A DNA stretch of 64,000 bases from Prevotella sp. (GTDB lineage: Bacteria > Bacteroidota > Bacteroidia > Bacteroidales > Bacteroidaceae), in contig JAGAPR010000001.1 in the NCBI GenBank assembly GCA_017623155.1, positions 124,001 through 188,000 of the forward strand. The letters run 5' to 3'. The translations under genes were made by a program, and so were the position numbers. Positions within the stretch are counted from its first letter, which is position 1, and each line of letters opens with the position of its first letter. Below, one piece after another: positions 52,699 to 62,379 of the stretch. A model generated the notes under the pieces. The model searched no databases. It was not told the DNA's origin and saw nothing but the letters and a program-made list of their open reading frames with translations.

Positions 52699-55257
52699 TC
52701 ACGCATATCCGAGCAGTCTGCCCGTTTGATATACGGCTGCCGACACGAGCCATGCCAATGCCGTGGTGTATATGGCGGCAAAGAGTGCCCACCGCCATGA
52801 GCCGCTTTCGTTCTTTATTGCGGCTATCGTTGCTATGCAGGGGAAGTATATCAGCACGAAAAGCAGATAGCAGAATGCTATCAGCGGGGTTATTCCGTCG
52901 GCCGTCATTTTACTGTGAAGCTCGGTGTATCTTGCGTGGCTGTCCTCATTGTTGTCTTCGGCTACGCTGTCGTCTCCGCTGTAAAGCACGCCGAGGGTGG
53001 AGGCTACAATCTCTTTTGCGCCCACTCCCGCAATCAGTCCCACGTCGAGCCGCCAGTCGAAGCCCTGCGCGCGAAATGCCGGCTCGATGGTTTTGCCGAT
53101 GCGTCCGATGTAGCTGTGTTCCTGCTGTTGCTTCTTGTCGAGTCTGTCGTCGTGCGGGAAATATCCGAGTGCCCATACTATTATGCTCGCCACAAGGATT
53201 ATGTTACCCATTTTTTTGATATATTGCTTGCCTTTTTCCCATGTGTGCCGTCCGATAGCCTTTGCGGTGGGGAAGCGGTAGGGTGGCAGTTCCATTACGA
53301 ACGGGGTGTCTTCTCCTTTTATTATATATCGGCTGAGAACGCGGCTCACGACGACGGATAGCATTATGCCGATGGCATACAGTGAAATCATGATGAGGCT
53401 TTGGTATTTCACGGCGAAGAAAGTGCCGGTAATCATGATGTATATCGGCAGGCGTGCCGAGCAACTCATCATCGGCAGCACGAGCATTGTGATCAGTCGC
53501 GAGCGGCGGCTTTCTATCGTGCGTGTGGCCATTATTGCCGGTACGTTGCATCCAAATCCCATTATCAGCGGTATGAACGATTTGCCGTGAAGGCCCATCT
53601 TGTGCATCAGTTTGTCCATGATGAAAGCCGCGCGCGCCATGTATCCGGAATCTTCCATGAACGAGATGAAAGCATATAGAATGAGTATTTGCGGCAGAAA
53701 GACGATTACCGAGCCCACACCGCCGATAACACCGTCGATGAGCATGTCTTTCAACGCGCCGTCGGCAAGTGTATTGCCGAGCAAAATGCCAAGTGCCGCG
53801 ACACCTGTTTCTATCCAGTCCATCGGATATTGGCCGATGGAGAACGTTGTCTGAAACATGGCATAGAGCATCAGGAAGAACAGCGGGAAGCCGATGTACT
53901 TGTTTGTCACGATGCTGTCTATGAGATGTGTGGTCTGGTATGTGTCTTGTTTCTTGCCCTTTTCGTATTTCGCTTCTTGCAGCGCTCCGTGAATAAATCC
54001 GTATTTGGCATCCATTATTGCCGTCTCGGTATCCTCTTTTGTCTCTTCTTTTATCAGAGCGGCCTGTCTGTTCCGTATCTCTATTATTTTGTCTCCGTTG
54101 TGCAACGAGCGTGCGAGGAGTTCGGCCTCGGAGTCCATTTCGAGCAGTTTGATGGAGAGGTAGCGCGTGGAGTACTTATGGCGTATCTGCTCGTCGTCCT
54201 GCAACTCGGTCTTTATGGCTTCGATCGCGCTTTCTATCAGCCGTCCGTGATTGAGGTGTATGTGTCTGTAAACGCTGTTGTTGGGCCGTTTGCCGTGGGC
54301 AAAATCCTCGCTGTGGTTGCTTGCCGAGTCTTTACCGTATGTGTTGTGCCAGTTTTGTATGTCGGCGGCCACCTCGGGATTGATGTTTCCCTCTTTGTCG
54401 ATAAAGTCGACACCTTCGTACATGTTTATTATGATATGGAACAAGAGGTCTGTTCCCCGTCCGGTTTTAAACACCGTAGGTATCATCGGCACGCCGAAAA
54501 GCCGGCTCAGTGTTTGGTAATCGAGTTTGTCGCCGCGCTCTTCAAACTCGTCAAACATGTTCAGCGCGCACACCATTCTCAGGTGCATGTCGACAAGTTG
54601 TGTCGTGAGATACAGGTTGCGCTCTATGTTGCTGGCGTCTATTACGTTGATTATGATGTCCGGAGTCTGCTCTATAATCTGTTTTCTTACGTACAGTTCT
54701 TCGGGGCTGTATGCCGATAGCGAGTATGTGCCGGGCAGGTCTACGAGATTGAATTCATATCCCTCGAATTTGGCGAAGCCCTCTTTGGCGTCCACTGTTA
54801 CGCCGGAATAGTTTCCCACACGCTCATGAGCTCCCGACGCGAAGTTGAATAATGATGTTTTTCCGCAGTTTGGGTTTCCCACGAGTGCCACGTTGATTGT
54901 GCGTCGCTTGCGCATTGCCGCGTCGCGAAGCAGTTTGTCTTTGTGCGGCGGCTCGTCGTCGCAGCCGTTTGTCATCATCGTGGCCGGCTTGTTTTCGGGT
55001 GTATCGCCATTGGCGCTTGCCTTTAAAGCATCTTCTTCGGATATGATTTCTATCATGTCGGCCTCGTCGTGTCTCAGTGATACTTCGTAGCCCATGATTT
55101 TATATTTGACCGGGTCTTGCAGTGGGGCGTTGAGTAAAACTTCGACGATTTTTCCTTTTATGAAACCCATCTCGACAATGCGTTTACGGAAACCGCCATG
55201 TCCCAATACTTTTACTATTACACCCTTCTCGCCTGTTTTCAGTTCGGAAAGTTTCAT
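52699..55257 (-). CDS. feoB: Fused ferrous iron transporter FeoA-FeoB
   Basis: 852 residues. N-terminal FeoA SH3-like domain (1-75: LSELKTGEKGVIVKVLGHGG, MGFIKGKIVEVLLNAPLQDP), acidic linker, then FeoB G-protein (about 120-280: ALVGNPNCGKTSLFNFASG, DLPGTYSLSAYSPEE, NMFDEFEERG) and a polytopic membrane domain with Gate motifs (GCNVPAIMATRTIESRRSRL, LPMMSCSARLPIYIMI). Imports Fe2+ across the inner membrane. The fusion is usual in Bacteroidales. Monocistronic. Confidence 0.97.
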   Translation of the reverse strand: MKLSELKTGEKGVIVKVLGHGGFRKRIVEMGFIKGKIVEVLLNAPLQDPVKYKIMGYEVSLRHDEADMIEIISEEDALKASANGDTPENKPATMMTNGCDDEPPHKDKLLRDAAMRKRRTINVALVGNPNCGKTSLFNFASGAHERVGNYSGVTVDAKEGFAKFEGYEFNLVDLPGTYSLSAYSPEELYVRKQIIEQTPDIIINVIDASNIERNLYLTTQLVDMHLRMVCALNMFDEFEERGDKLDYQTLSRLFGVPMIPTVFKTGRGTDLLFHIIINMYEGVDFIDKEGNINPEVAADIQNWHNTYGKDSASNHSEDFAHGKRPNNSVYRHIHLNHGRLIESAIEAIKTELQDDEQIRHKYSTRYLSIKLLEMDSEAELLARSLHNGDKIIEIRNRQAALIKEETKEDTETAIMDAKYGFIHGALQEAKYEKGKKQDTYQTTHLIDSIVTNKYIGFPLFFLMLYAMFQTTFSIGQYPMDWIETGVAALGILLGNTLADGALKDMLIDGVIGGVGSVIVFLPQILILYAFISFMEDSGYMARAAFIMDKLMHKMGLHGKSFIPLIMGFGCNVPAIMATRTIESRRSRLITMLVLPMMSCSARLPIYIMITGTFFAVKYQSLIMISLYAIGIMLSVVVSRVLSRYIIKGEDTPFVMELPPYRFPTAKAIGRHTWEKGKQYIKKMGNIILVASIIVWALGYFPHDDRLDKKQQQEHSYIGRIGKTIEPAFRAQGFDWRLDVGLIAGVGAKEIVASTLGVLYSGDDSVAEDNNEDSHARYTELHSKMTADGITPLIAFCYLLFVLIYFPCIATIAAIKNESGSWRWALFAAIYTTALAWLVSAAVYQTGRLLGYA

Positions 55258-55278
55258 GTTTCGATTTGTAGTTTAATG

Positions 55279-55286
55279 CAAAAATA
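55279..55286 (-). promoter_or_regulatory. -7 box of feoB
   Basis: Minus-strand TATTTTTG, 21 bp above the feoB ATG; the -33 is unclear. I see no clear Fur site. Confidence 0.5.
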
Positions 55287-55492
55287 CAACAAATAATTTA
55301 CAACTTGGTTGCAAACGGTTTTAAAAAACACGTGAGTACCTAAAAATAATGATGTGTGGCGAGTTGTTTTCGCGTGATGACACAAAAGTGGGTATGATGT
55401 TGTGGTATTAAAGTGTTGTTGTAGGTTGGGAAAAAGTGTGAAAAGCTGTCTGTCGCAATATCATAATTTAGAATTTAACTTAATATCTATTA

Positions 55493-55673
55493 AAAATGTT
55501 AATATTTTGAGTTTGTTTTTACAAAATAAGGCCTCATAATTGCGTTCTTTTCAAAAAATAATTTCCTCGGCGAAAAAAACGCATTTTCAGAGCATTTTGC
55601 GTAAAGTGTTATCTGTCAGCTCTTTACCTGCAAAACTTACTTTCCGTACATCCCCTGCAACCCATCCTCATTT
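55493..55673. repeat. Degenerate left flank of dispersed element, copy C
   Basis: The 180 bp before the third array resemble the left part of copies A and B only weakly: a TTTTC-AAAAAATAATTTCC tract, GGCGAAAAAAACGCA, then GCGTAAAGTGTTATCTGTCAG in place of GTGTAAATAACTGTATATC. The spacer 55258-56124 (867 bp, feoB to secA) contains this, the array, two CTCCCC/GGGGAG palindromes and the secA terminator. No protein gene in it is convincing. Confidence 0.4.
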
Positions 55674-55761
55674 CCAATTAGGCCGTAATTGCATTCCAAT
55701 TAGGCCGTAATTGGAACGTAATAAGGCCGTAAATGCAATGCAATTACGGCCTTATTGCAGA
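55674..55761. repeat. Four-unit 22-bp palindromic array, class 1 (copy C)
   Basis: Units at 55674, 55696, 55718 and 55740, with core orientation GGCCG, GGCCG, GGCCG, CGGCC. Unit 2 is flipped relative to copies A and B, so units 1 and 2 are direct repeats and the 18-bp hairpin is lost. Units 3 and 4 pair better than elsewhere: ATAAGGCCGTAA (55721-55732) with TTACGGCCTTAT (55744-55755). Confidence 0.88.
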
Positions 55762-55940
55762 GCAAAAACACCCGAAAATCATGTCCGACCCCGAATAATT
55801 GCAGTCCGACCTACAAATAATGATACGAAAATGTCAATTAAAATTTCCGGCTTTTTCTAAACGGTGACTTCAAGTTGCACTTTTTACTTTTAACAATTAC
55901 TTCTCGAATTTTATGTTTATTAAGAAAAGCCTCTCCCGAT

Positions 55941-55994
55941 CTCCCCAAGGGGAGGAGAAGTGACGCCCCTCTTAATCTCCCCAAGGGGGGAGAA
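55941..55994. repeat. Pair of CTCCCC-AA-GGGGAG palindromes
   Basis: CTCCCCAAGGGGAG at 55941-55954 and CTCCCCAAGGGGGGAG at 55977-55992, both followed by AAG(C/T). They lie 50-110 bp past the secA terminator side. From memory, such CT-rich/G-rich palindromes are common between Bacteroidales genes. Confidence 0.7.
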
Positions 55995-56049
55995 GCGGAG
56001 TGCAGAGTTATGATTACCTTTATATTTACCGGACAGCAGCAATAAAAAT

Positions 56050-56084
56050 AAAAGCGCGGAACATCATCGGTGTTCCGCGCTTTT
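56050..56084 (-). terminator. secA terminator
   Basis: Perfect 14-bp stem AAAAGCGCGGAACA (56050-56063) with TGTTCCGCGCTTTT (56071-56084), 41 bp past the secA stop, with A/T runs on both sides. Confidence 0.9.
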
Positions 56085-56124
56085 GGCAATGTATTGTCGT
56101 TTTATTATGACGGGCTTGCAGATA

Positions 56125-59100
56125 TTAAACAAGTCCGCGCCCGTGACAATTCTTGAACTTCTTACCACTTCCGCATGGGCATGGGTCGTTGCGTCCCGGC
56201 AGTTTTTCTTTCACAATCGGAGTGTGCGGTTGCTGCGCGCGGGTGTCGTGTGCAGCGGCGGCCGCCTGATTGGGGTCTGTAAGCTGCTCGTCAGACATGT
56301 TGCGCTTGTTCTCAGTGTATTGAGGACGCTGCGTCGGCATCTCCGGCTCGGCCTCGCGCACGTCTTCCTGTTGCATTTCCGGAATACCGCTGCGCATGAG
56401 TATTGCCACAATACGGTTGTTCATGGAGTTCACCATGTTGTCGAACAGCTTGACACTTTCAAGTTTGAAGATGAGAAGCGGGTCTTTTTGCTCGTAAGAC
56501 GCGTTCTGAACGCTGTGTTTCAAATCGTCCAGCTCGCGCAGGTTTTCTTTCCAGCAGTCATCAATGATATGTAGCAGTATCGACTTCTCAAATTGTTTGA
56601 TGATGCTCTTGCATTCCGTGTCGTAAGCCTCTTTCAGGTCGCATGGTATGTTGTACATCTTGCGTCCGTCTGTGATTGGAACCATAATTCGCTCGTATAC
56701 GGCACCTTGGTTTTCGTAAACCTGCTTGATTATCGGCCATGCCACAGTCTGTATTCGTTCGGTCTTGCGTTTGAATGCGTCCATTGCCGTCTGGAAAGAG
56801 TTTTCGGCGAGGATGTCATGCTTGGTGTTTATGAACTCATCGTTTGTGAAAGGCACTTCCATCGCGAATATGTGCATGAACTCTTCTTTGCAGCCTTCAT
56901 AGTCGTTGTTTTCGATGATGTTGACAACACGGTCCCATATAATGTTCGAGATGTCCATGCCGATACGCTCTCCCATGAGTGCGTGGCGGCGTTTCTCGTA
57001 GATTACGGTGCGCTGCTTGTTCATCACATCGTCGTATTCGAGCAGGCGCTTACGTATTCCGAAGTTGTTTTCTTCCACTTTCTTCTGTGCTCTTTCCACC
57101 GTGCTTGAAATAATCGGTGCCTCCAGCACTTCGCCCTCCTTAAATCCGAGCCGGTCCATGACGCTGGCGATGCGCTCCGCGGCAAACAGTCGCATCAGCT
57201 TGTCTTCGAGAGAGACGAAGAAAACGGATGAGCCGGGGTCGCCCTGACGGCCGGAACGTCCGCGGAGCTGGCGGTCTACGCGGCGGCTCTCGTGACGCTC
57301 TGTTCCGATGATTGCCAATCCTCCTGCTGCCTTTACCTCGTCAGAAAGTTTGATGTCGGTACCGCGGCCGGCCATGTTCGTTGCAATGGTTACGGCTCCG
57401 AGACCGTTTACGCTTTGTCCGGCAAGAGCCACGATGTCTGCTTCTTTCTGGTGCAGCTTGGCATTGAGGACCTGATGGGGAATTTTGCGCATGTTCAACA
57501 TCTTGGACAATAGTTCCGATATCTCTACCGATGTCGTACCCACCAGTACGGGACGGCCGCTGTTGCGCATCTTCTCAATCTCTTCGATGACGGCGTTATA
57601 TTTCTCTCTCGCCGTTTTGTAGATGCGGTCGTTCATGTCTATTCGCTGTACGGGTCGGTTTGTCGGTATTTCAACAACGTCGAGCTTATAGATATTCCAG
57701 AATTCGCCCGACTCGGTGGAAGCCGTACCTGTCATACCCGACAGCTTGTGATACATGCGGAAATAATTTTGAAGAGTGATTGTGGCGAAAGTCTGTGTGG
57801 CCGCTTCAACCTTTACATGCTCTTTTGCCTCAACCGCCTGATGCAGTCCGTCGCTCCAGCGTCTGCCGTCCATGATACGTCCGGTCTGCTCGTCAACGAT
57901 TTTCACTTCGCCGTCGATGACAACATATTCATCGTCTTTATTGAACATTGTGTATGCTTTGAGCAATTGCTGTAACGTGTGTACGCGCTCGCTCTGGATG
58001 GCATAATGGTTGAGCAACTCGTCTTTTTTGTTGAGTCGCTCCTCACTGCTCAGTCTCGTATCCGATTCAAGTGCGGATAATTGCGACGCGATATCCGGCA
58101 GCACGAACAACTCTTTGTCGTTGACTTGACTTGCCAACCACTCGGTTCCTTTGTCGGTCAGGTCGCAGGAGTTGAGCTTCTCGTCCACGACAAAGTACAG
58201 CGGTTCGACGGCTTCCGGCATGCGTCGGTTGTTGTTCTCCATGTAGATTTCCTCGGTTTTGAGCATTCCCGATTTAATTCCATCCTCAGATAGATATTTA
58301 ATCAGCGGCTTGTTTTTCGGCAAAGCCTTGTGCGAACGATATAGAGAAAGGAAACCCTCGTCAATGAGTTTTTGGTTGTTTGCCCGTCGTCCTTCCGTTA
58401 TTTTTTGTTTGGCATCGGCCAGATACTGTGTTGCCAATCTGCGTTGAACATCAACGAGACTCTCAACGAGCGGCTGGTATTCCTCGAACATCTGGTCATC
58501 GCCTTTCGGTACCGGGCCGGAAATGATAAGCGGTGTACGGGCATCGTCAATCAAAACAGAGTCGACCTCGTCGACGATGGCGTAATTGTGTGCTCTCTGC
58601 ACGAGGTCGGCAGGCGATACCGCCATGTTGTCGCGCAGATAGTCGAAACCGAACTCGTTGTTTGTACCGAATGTAATGTCGGCTTGATAAGCCTTTCGAC
58701 GCTCGGGTGAGTTGGGACGATGCTTGTCGATGCAGTCGACAGACAGGCCGTGGAATTCGTATAACGGTCCCATCCATTCCGAGTCACGTTTGGCAAGATA
58801 GTCGTTTACCGTCACGACATGTACTCCGTTGCCGGTAAGGGCATTGAGGAATACCGGCAGTGTGGCGACAAGGGTTTTACCCTCACCGGTTGCCATTTCT
58901 GCAATCTTACCTTGGTGAAGAACGACGCCACCGAAGAGTTGCACGTCATAGTGTACCATTTCCCATTTGAGGTCGTTGCCGCCGGCGGTCCAATGATTGT
59001 GATAGATGGCTTTGTCGCCGTCTATCGTTATAAAGTCTTTTTTGGGGTCGGCAGCCAATTCGCGGTCGAAATCGGTCGCGGTGACTATTGTTTCTTCGCT

Positions 59101-59469
59101 GCTCGCGAACCTTTTTGCCGTTTCTTTCACGATGGCGAAAACCTCAGGCATGGCTTCGTTCAACTTCTCCTCGTAAATTTCGAGTATCTCTTTTTCTAAT
59201 TTATCAATCTGATTGAACAATCCTTCGCGCTCATCGATAGGTGTGTCTTCTATTTTCGATTTTAGTTCGGCAATCTTGTCTTTCTGCTCTTTTGCCGAGC
59301 TTTGTATCCGCTGCTTTATCTGCAAAGTCCTGTTTCGTAATTCGTCGTTGCCGAGTTTCTCAATCTCGGGATACACAACCTTTACTTTGTCGACCAAAGG
59401 CTGTATCAACTTCATGTCTCGGGATGATTTATCGCCGAAGAGTGATTTTAATATTTTACTTAAATTCAT
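56125..59469 (-). CDS. secA: Preprotein translocase motor ATPase SecA
   Basis: 1114 residues, longer than E. coli SecA (901), as is usual in Bacteroidetes. It has insertions in the first 120 residues and around the preprotein cross-linking domain. Walker [39 protein letters not shown], and [15 protein letters not shown] with [16 protein letters not shown]. The C-terminal zinc tail is intact: [20 protein letters not shown], which binds SecB or ribosomes. Lies 53 bp after the phosphatase-like gene on the same strand. Confidence 0.98.
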   Translation of the reverse strand: MNLSKILKSLFGDKSSRDMKLIQPLVDKVKVVYPEIEKLGNDELRNRTLQIKQRIQSSAKEQKDKIAELKSKIEDTPIDEREGLFNQIDKLEKEILEIYEEKLNEAMPEVFAIVKETAKRFASSEETIVTATDFDRELAADPKKDFITIDGDKAIYHNHWTAGGNDLKWEMVHYDVQLFGGVVLHQGKIAEMATGEGKTLVATLPVFLNALTGNGVHVVTVNDYLAKRDSEWMGPLYEFHGLSVDCIDKHRPNSPERRKAYQADITFGTNNEFGFDYLRDNMAVSPADLVQRAHNYAIVDEVDSVLIDDARTPLIISGPVPKGDDQMFEEYQPLVESLVDVQRRLATQYLADAKQKITEGRRANNQKLIDEGFLSLYRSHKALPKNKPLIKYLSEDGIKSGMLKTEEIYMENNNRRMPEAVEPLYFVVDEKLNSCDLTDKGTEWLASQVNDKELFVLPDIASQLSALESDTRLSSEERLNKKDELLNHYAIQSERVHTLQQLLKAYTMFNKDDEYVVIDGEVKIVDEQTGRIMDGRRWSDGLHQAVEAKEHVKVEAATQTFATITLQNYFRMYHKLSGMTGTASTESGEFWNIYKLDVVEIPTNRPVQRIDMNDRIYKTAREKYNAVIEEIEKMRNSGRPVLVGTTSVEISELLSKMLNMRKIPHQVLNAKLHQKEADIVALAGQSVNGLGAVTIATNMAGRGTDIKLSDEVKAAGGLAIIGTERHESRRVDRQLRGRSGRQGDPGSSVFFVSLEDKLMRLFAAERIASVMDRLGFKEGEVLEAPIISSTVERAQKKVEENNFGIRKRLLEYDDVMNKQRTVIYEKRRHALMGERIGMDISNIIWDRVVNIIENNDYEGCKEEFMHIFAMEVPFTNDEFINTKHDILAENSFQTAMDAFKRKTERIQTVAWPIIKQVYENQGAVYERIMVPITDGRKMYNIPCDLKEAYDTECKSIIKQFEKSILLHIIDDCWKENLRELDDLKHSVQNASYEQKDPLLIFKLESVKLFDNMVNSMNNRIVAILMRSGIPEMQQEDVREAEPEMPTQRPQYTENKRNMSDEQLTDPNQAAAAAHDTRAQQPHTPIVKEKLPGRNDPCPCGSGKKFKNCHGRGLV

Positions 59470-59522
59470 TTTTTATATTAAAGTTTTTATTATTCTGTAA
59501 TGTGATGATTAATTTATTGTCA

Positions 59523-61094
59523 TTAGAACAATGGCTCGGAAGAGCAGGCGTTCGGTGCTCTTATTCTGATGAATTTGGCAATTGTCGGTGCTATGCGATC
59601 AATCGTAGTGGGCAAGGCTATACGTTCGGGGGCTGTTCCGGCACCATATATTATGATAGGGAACTGTATGAAAGAAGCTCTGGCGAGAATGTTCTCCATG
59701 TTATTCTCGTTGACCAATTTCCAGCCCGGAGCCACTTCTATGAGTATATCTCCGTTTCTTTCATGATTGAAACCGTTTCGTATCTTGTCTATACGCTGAT
59801 TGTTGCTCGATAAAAGTTGTAATGAAGTATAAACGTTTCTTACCCCTGATATTTGGGAAAGAAACTCTTGGGCGCGTTCTGTCGCATCTGTAAGGCTGAT
59901 TTGTTTGCGTTCCAATAACTTGCGGTCGAAAAACATTTGCGGACCGAAACAAGTCTCAACGTATTTCCCCTGTCCCCAAATGGCACCGAAATACATGTTA
60001 AGAAGGTCTGCGGTGCGTGCTATATTGAAAGAGCCTGACGGTATCTTGAACTTTGAATAGTCTGCGTCTTCTTCATCGCAGTATCCGGTACCGGTGATGA
60101 CAAACAACACATTGTCGTGCCCCACTTTGCGTTCGATATCAGCCATAAGTCTGCCGAGCGTCATGTCGAGTCGCACGTAAGTGTCTTGCAACTCCATTTG
60201 ACATTCGTTTATAGTCTTATGATCGAAGTTCCCGGCGTAATATGTGATATTAAGCAAGTCTGTTATTCCATCCGAGCCCATTGCATTGCTTGTCACGCAT
60301 TGCAACGCAATGTTTGTGATGCTTTCGTTTACAAGTCCGCTTGTTTTGTATTCGCGGTATCGTCTGGAACTGTTGAATTTATGTTTGAACGGCTTTTGCA
60401 TACCGCCATTCATGAAATAACAGAAGTTGCCTGATAAATCATTGAGCGGAGTCCATTCCGTTTGGTTTATTTTTGAAAGCGAATTTAAACTGTTATATCC
60501 CCATATCCATCCGGGCATGGATTGGTAATAGTATGCCGATGAGCACCAATTACCGGTTTCATCATCTATCCATACGGCACCGTCTCCTGCATGTCCGGCC
60601 GAAATTACGGCCGCGTCTCTGAATGGAGATATTGAATAAACGATGGCTTTGCCGTTTGTGGCTACCTTTAACTCATCGCCGATAGTAGAAGAATTAATGT
60701 TTTTGGGAGACGAACAGTCTTTTGTTTGCAGTCCTTGATATTTGTTGTCGTCGACGCAATAGACCGGTCGGAGCGTTTCTTTATTCAACCAGCGCGCGCC
60801 GACTATACTGTTATAATAAGGTGTGGTGCCGCAGAATAAAGTGGCAATTGCCGAAGCTCTGTCTATTGGAGAGAAAGGATACGAGGCATTTGTATATAAA
60901 ATACCCTTTTCAAACAACTTCTTAAATCCGTCATTACCGTATAGAGGCGTGAATGCTTCTAAATAATCGGTTCTCAATTGGTCGATGGAAATGTTGACAA
61001 CCAACTTCGGAGCTGATTTGCCGGAACTGATTTGTGCGTGTCCTTGTGCGGCAAATGCAGCCAATATTATTAATGACAGATACCTGTATTTCAT
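59523..61094 (-). CDS. Alkaline-phosphatase-fold exported protein, probably catalytically inactive
   Basis: 523 residues with a signal peptide (MKYRYLSLIILAAFAAQGHA). It aligns by eye to PafA-type phosphatases: metal Asp38 is kept in VVNISIDQLRTDYLEAF, and MELQDTYVRLDMTLGRLMAD is well conserved. The nucleophile Thr region is changed (PFSPIDRASAIATLFCGTTP), TDYVGH-type metal ligands read as TYYAGNF, and TADHG reads as TGTGY. Several metal ligands and the nucleophile therefore appear lost. The conserved remainder suggests a structural or binding role. Four bp from the DUF4105 gene. Confidence 0.82.
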   Translation of the reverse strand: MKYRYLSLIILAAFAAQGHAQISSGKSAPKLVVNISIDQLRTDYLEAFTPLYGNDGFKKLFEKGILYTNASYPFSPIDRASAIATLFCGTTPYYNSIVGARWLNKETLRPVYCVDDNKYQGLQTKDCSSPKNINSSTIGDELKVATNGKAIVYSISPFRDAAVISAGHAGDGAVWIDDETGNWCSSAYYYQSMPGWIWGYNSLNSLSKINQTEWTPLNDLSGNFCYFMNGGMQKPFKHKFNSSRRYREYKTSGLVNESITNIALQCVTSNAMGSDGITDLLNITYYAGNFDHKTINECQMELQDTYVRLDMTLGRLMADIERKVGHDNVLFVITGTGYCDEEDADYSKFKIPSGSFNIARTADLLNMYFGAIWGQGKYVETCFGPQMFFDRKLLERKQISLTDATERAQEFLSQISGVRNVYTSLQLLSSNNQRIDKIRNGFNHERNGDILIEVAPGWKLVNENNMENILARASFIQFPIIIYGAGTAPERIALPTTIDRIAPTIAKFIRIRAPNACSSEPLF

Positions 61095-61098
61095 TTGT

Positions 61099-62289
61099 TC
61101 ATGCGCTTTTTGTTTTAATTTGCGTATGTAGCCAACATCTTATTAGCAAAGATAATGCCACAATAATCATGCCCTCGGCGTAGTCTTGGAAAACGCACCC
61201 GATTAAGAATGCCAATATTAATGTGGCGTATATATGCCAGTACTTGGTTCTCCTTTTCTTGATTACAGACGGAATGAAGAAGAGTGATATTGGGTTTAAA
61301 AGCAATATTTGCAGGTTTGTGCTTGTAGTGGGGTGCTCTGAAAAGAACAGAAGTAATAGTATCAAACCGCACAAGCCGGTGAGCAATGTGATGAAAGCAT
61401 CCCATGCGACACATGTTTCCCCTCGTTTATAATCGAAAAGAGATATGCATAATGTAATAAAGAAAAATATGCCGGCACACAATGTAGGACTAAAAAGCGT
61501 GGTGGCTGATTTGTTAATATCCTGCTTGGATATTATTATTCTGTTTGATTTTACCAATGGCTTGGACGAATTTCCTGATATTATTTGCGCGTTATCAAAA
61601 TCATTCATCAGGTTTTCAGGAAGAAATTGTTTCTCTTCCGGAGTAATATCGCAATCGGCTTTCAGCCCGAGACACAAGTCATTGCCCACCGCTGCCCACG
61701 GATGTTCTTTCGTATATCGGTGTATTTCATCTCTGAATGATTTTTTATCATCACTGATGGCATTATAAACTACATGCCCGTTTATATTGTTTACAATGAT
61801 GTCTCGCGATTGTGTGGTGCAATTGTTGTAGAGAAAATTATATCGATAGACTTTGTTTTCCGGTCGGTAATTATCTTCCAAAGCGTTAATTATATTAATC
61901 TTGTCTTCGTATGTTATGTTTAATAATTGTTCGTTTACTTGGCAGCCGAAGCGTTGATATTCTTTTTGGAATATATAAAAGGGTACAACACCTAATTCAT
62001 AATCCGTCTTTCCCAAGGCAAAACGCAGGGCGAAGAACGGTTTTTTGAAATTAAAGATGCCGTAATTGAAAACCCAGTCGCCTCCGGTTCGCAAATCTTT
62101 ATACCTTATTGCCGTATGGCCGTACAGGCTGTATATGGCATCATGAGGCGAACAAGTGAGCAGACTTATCTCTATGGAGTCATTGTTTAAAGTGTTTTCA
62201 GCTTTTGAAGAAACAGGCATAAAAAAGCACGCAACCATCAAAATGATAGTTGGGATGAAATTTCTAAAAACACTTTTAAATTGTTTCAC
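61099..62289 (-). CDS. DUF4105 (Lnb N-terminal domain) membrane protein
   Basis: 396 residues. Signal peptide or N-terminal anchor (IPTIILMVACFFMPVSSKA), periplasmic DUF4105 domain (about 40-190: LLTCSPHDAIYSLYGHTAIR, WVFNYGIFNFKKPFFALRF, RYNFLYNNCTTQSRDII with Cys and His residues typical of the family), then five or so C-terminal membrane helices (from about 270). The start is GTG at 62289: an in-frame TAA lies six codons upstream. Its -7 box ends 4 bp before the GTG. Paired with the phosphatase-like gene; family function unknown. Confidence 0.85.
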   Translation of the reverse strand: MKQFKSVFRNFIPTIILMVACFFMPVSSKAENTLNNDSIEISLLTCSPHDAIYSLYGHTAIRYKDLRTGGDWVFNYGIFNFKKPFFALRFALGKTDYELGVVPFYIFQKEYQRFGCQVNEQLLNITYEDKINIINALEDNYRPENKVYRYNFLYNNCTTQSRDIIVNNINGHVVYNAISDDKKSFRDEIHRYTKEHPWAAVGNDLCLGLKADCDITPEEKQFLPENLMNDFDNAQIISGNSSKPLVKSNRIIISKQDINKSATTLFSPTLCAGIFFFITLCISLFDYKRGETCVAWDAFITLLTGLCGLILLLLFFSEHPTTSTNLQILLLNPISLFFIPSVIKKRRTKYWHIYATLILAFLIGCVFQDYAEGMIIVALSLLIRCWLHTQIKTKSA

Positions 62290-62293
62290 GATG

Positions 62294-62301
62294 CAAAATT
62301 A
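62294..62301 (-). promoter_or_regulatory. -7 box of the DUF4105-phosphatase-secA run
   Basis: Minus-strand TAATTTTG, 4 bp above the GTG start codon, implying a leaderless message if used. Confidence 0.5.
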
Positions 62302-62346
62302 CTCTCTTTTTTCTACTTTCGGTGCTATTATTTCGTTTTTTTTCAA

Positions 62347-62354
62347 TAAATTTG
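62347..62354 (+). promoter_or_regulatory. -7 box of coaX
   Basis: TAAATTTG followed by C, 25 bp above the coaX ATG. Confidence 0.6.
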
Positions 62355-62379
62355 CACGCTGTAAGCGAAAAAAGCATAA

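Noticed and set aside
55838-56089. 83-residue minus-strand ORF between feoB and secA
   Set aside because: It covers the CTCCCC/GGGGAG palindromes and the secA terminator, has low-complexity composition and no recognisable domain.
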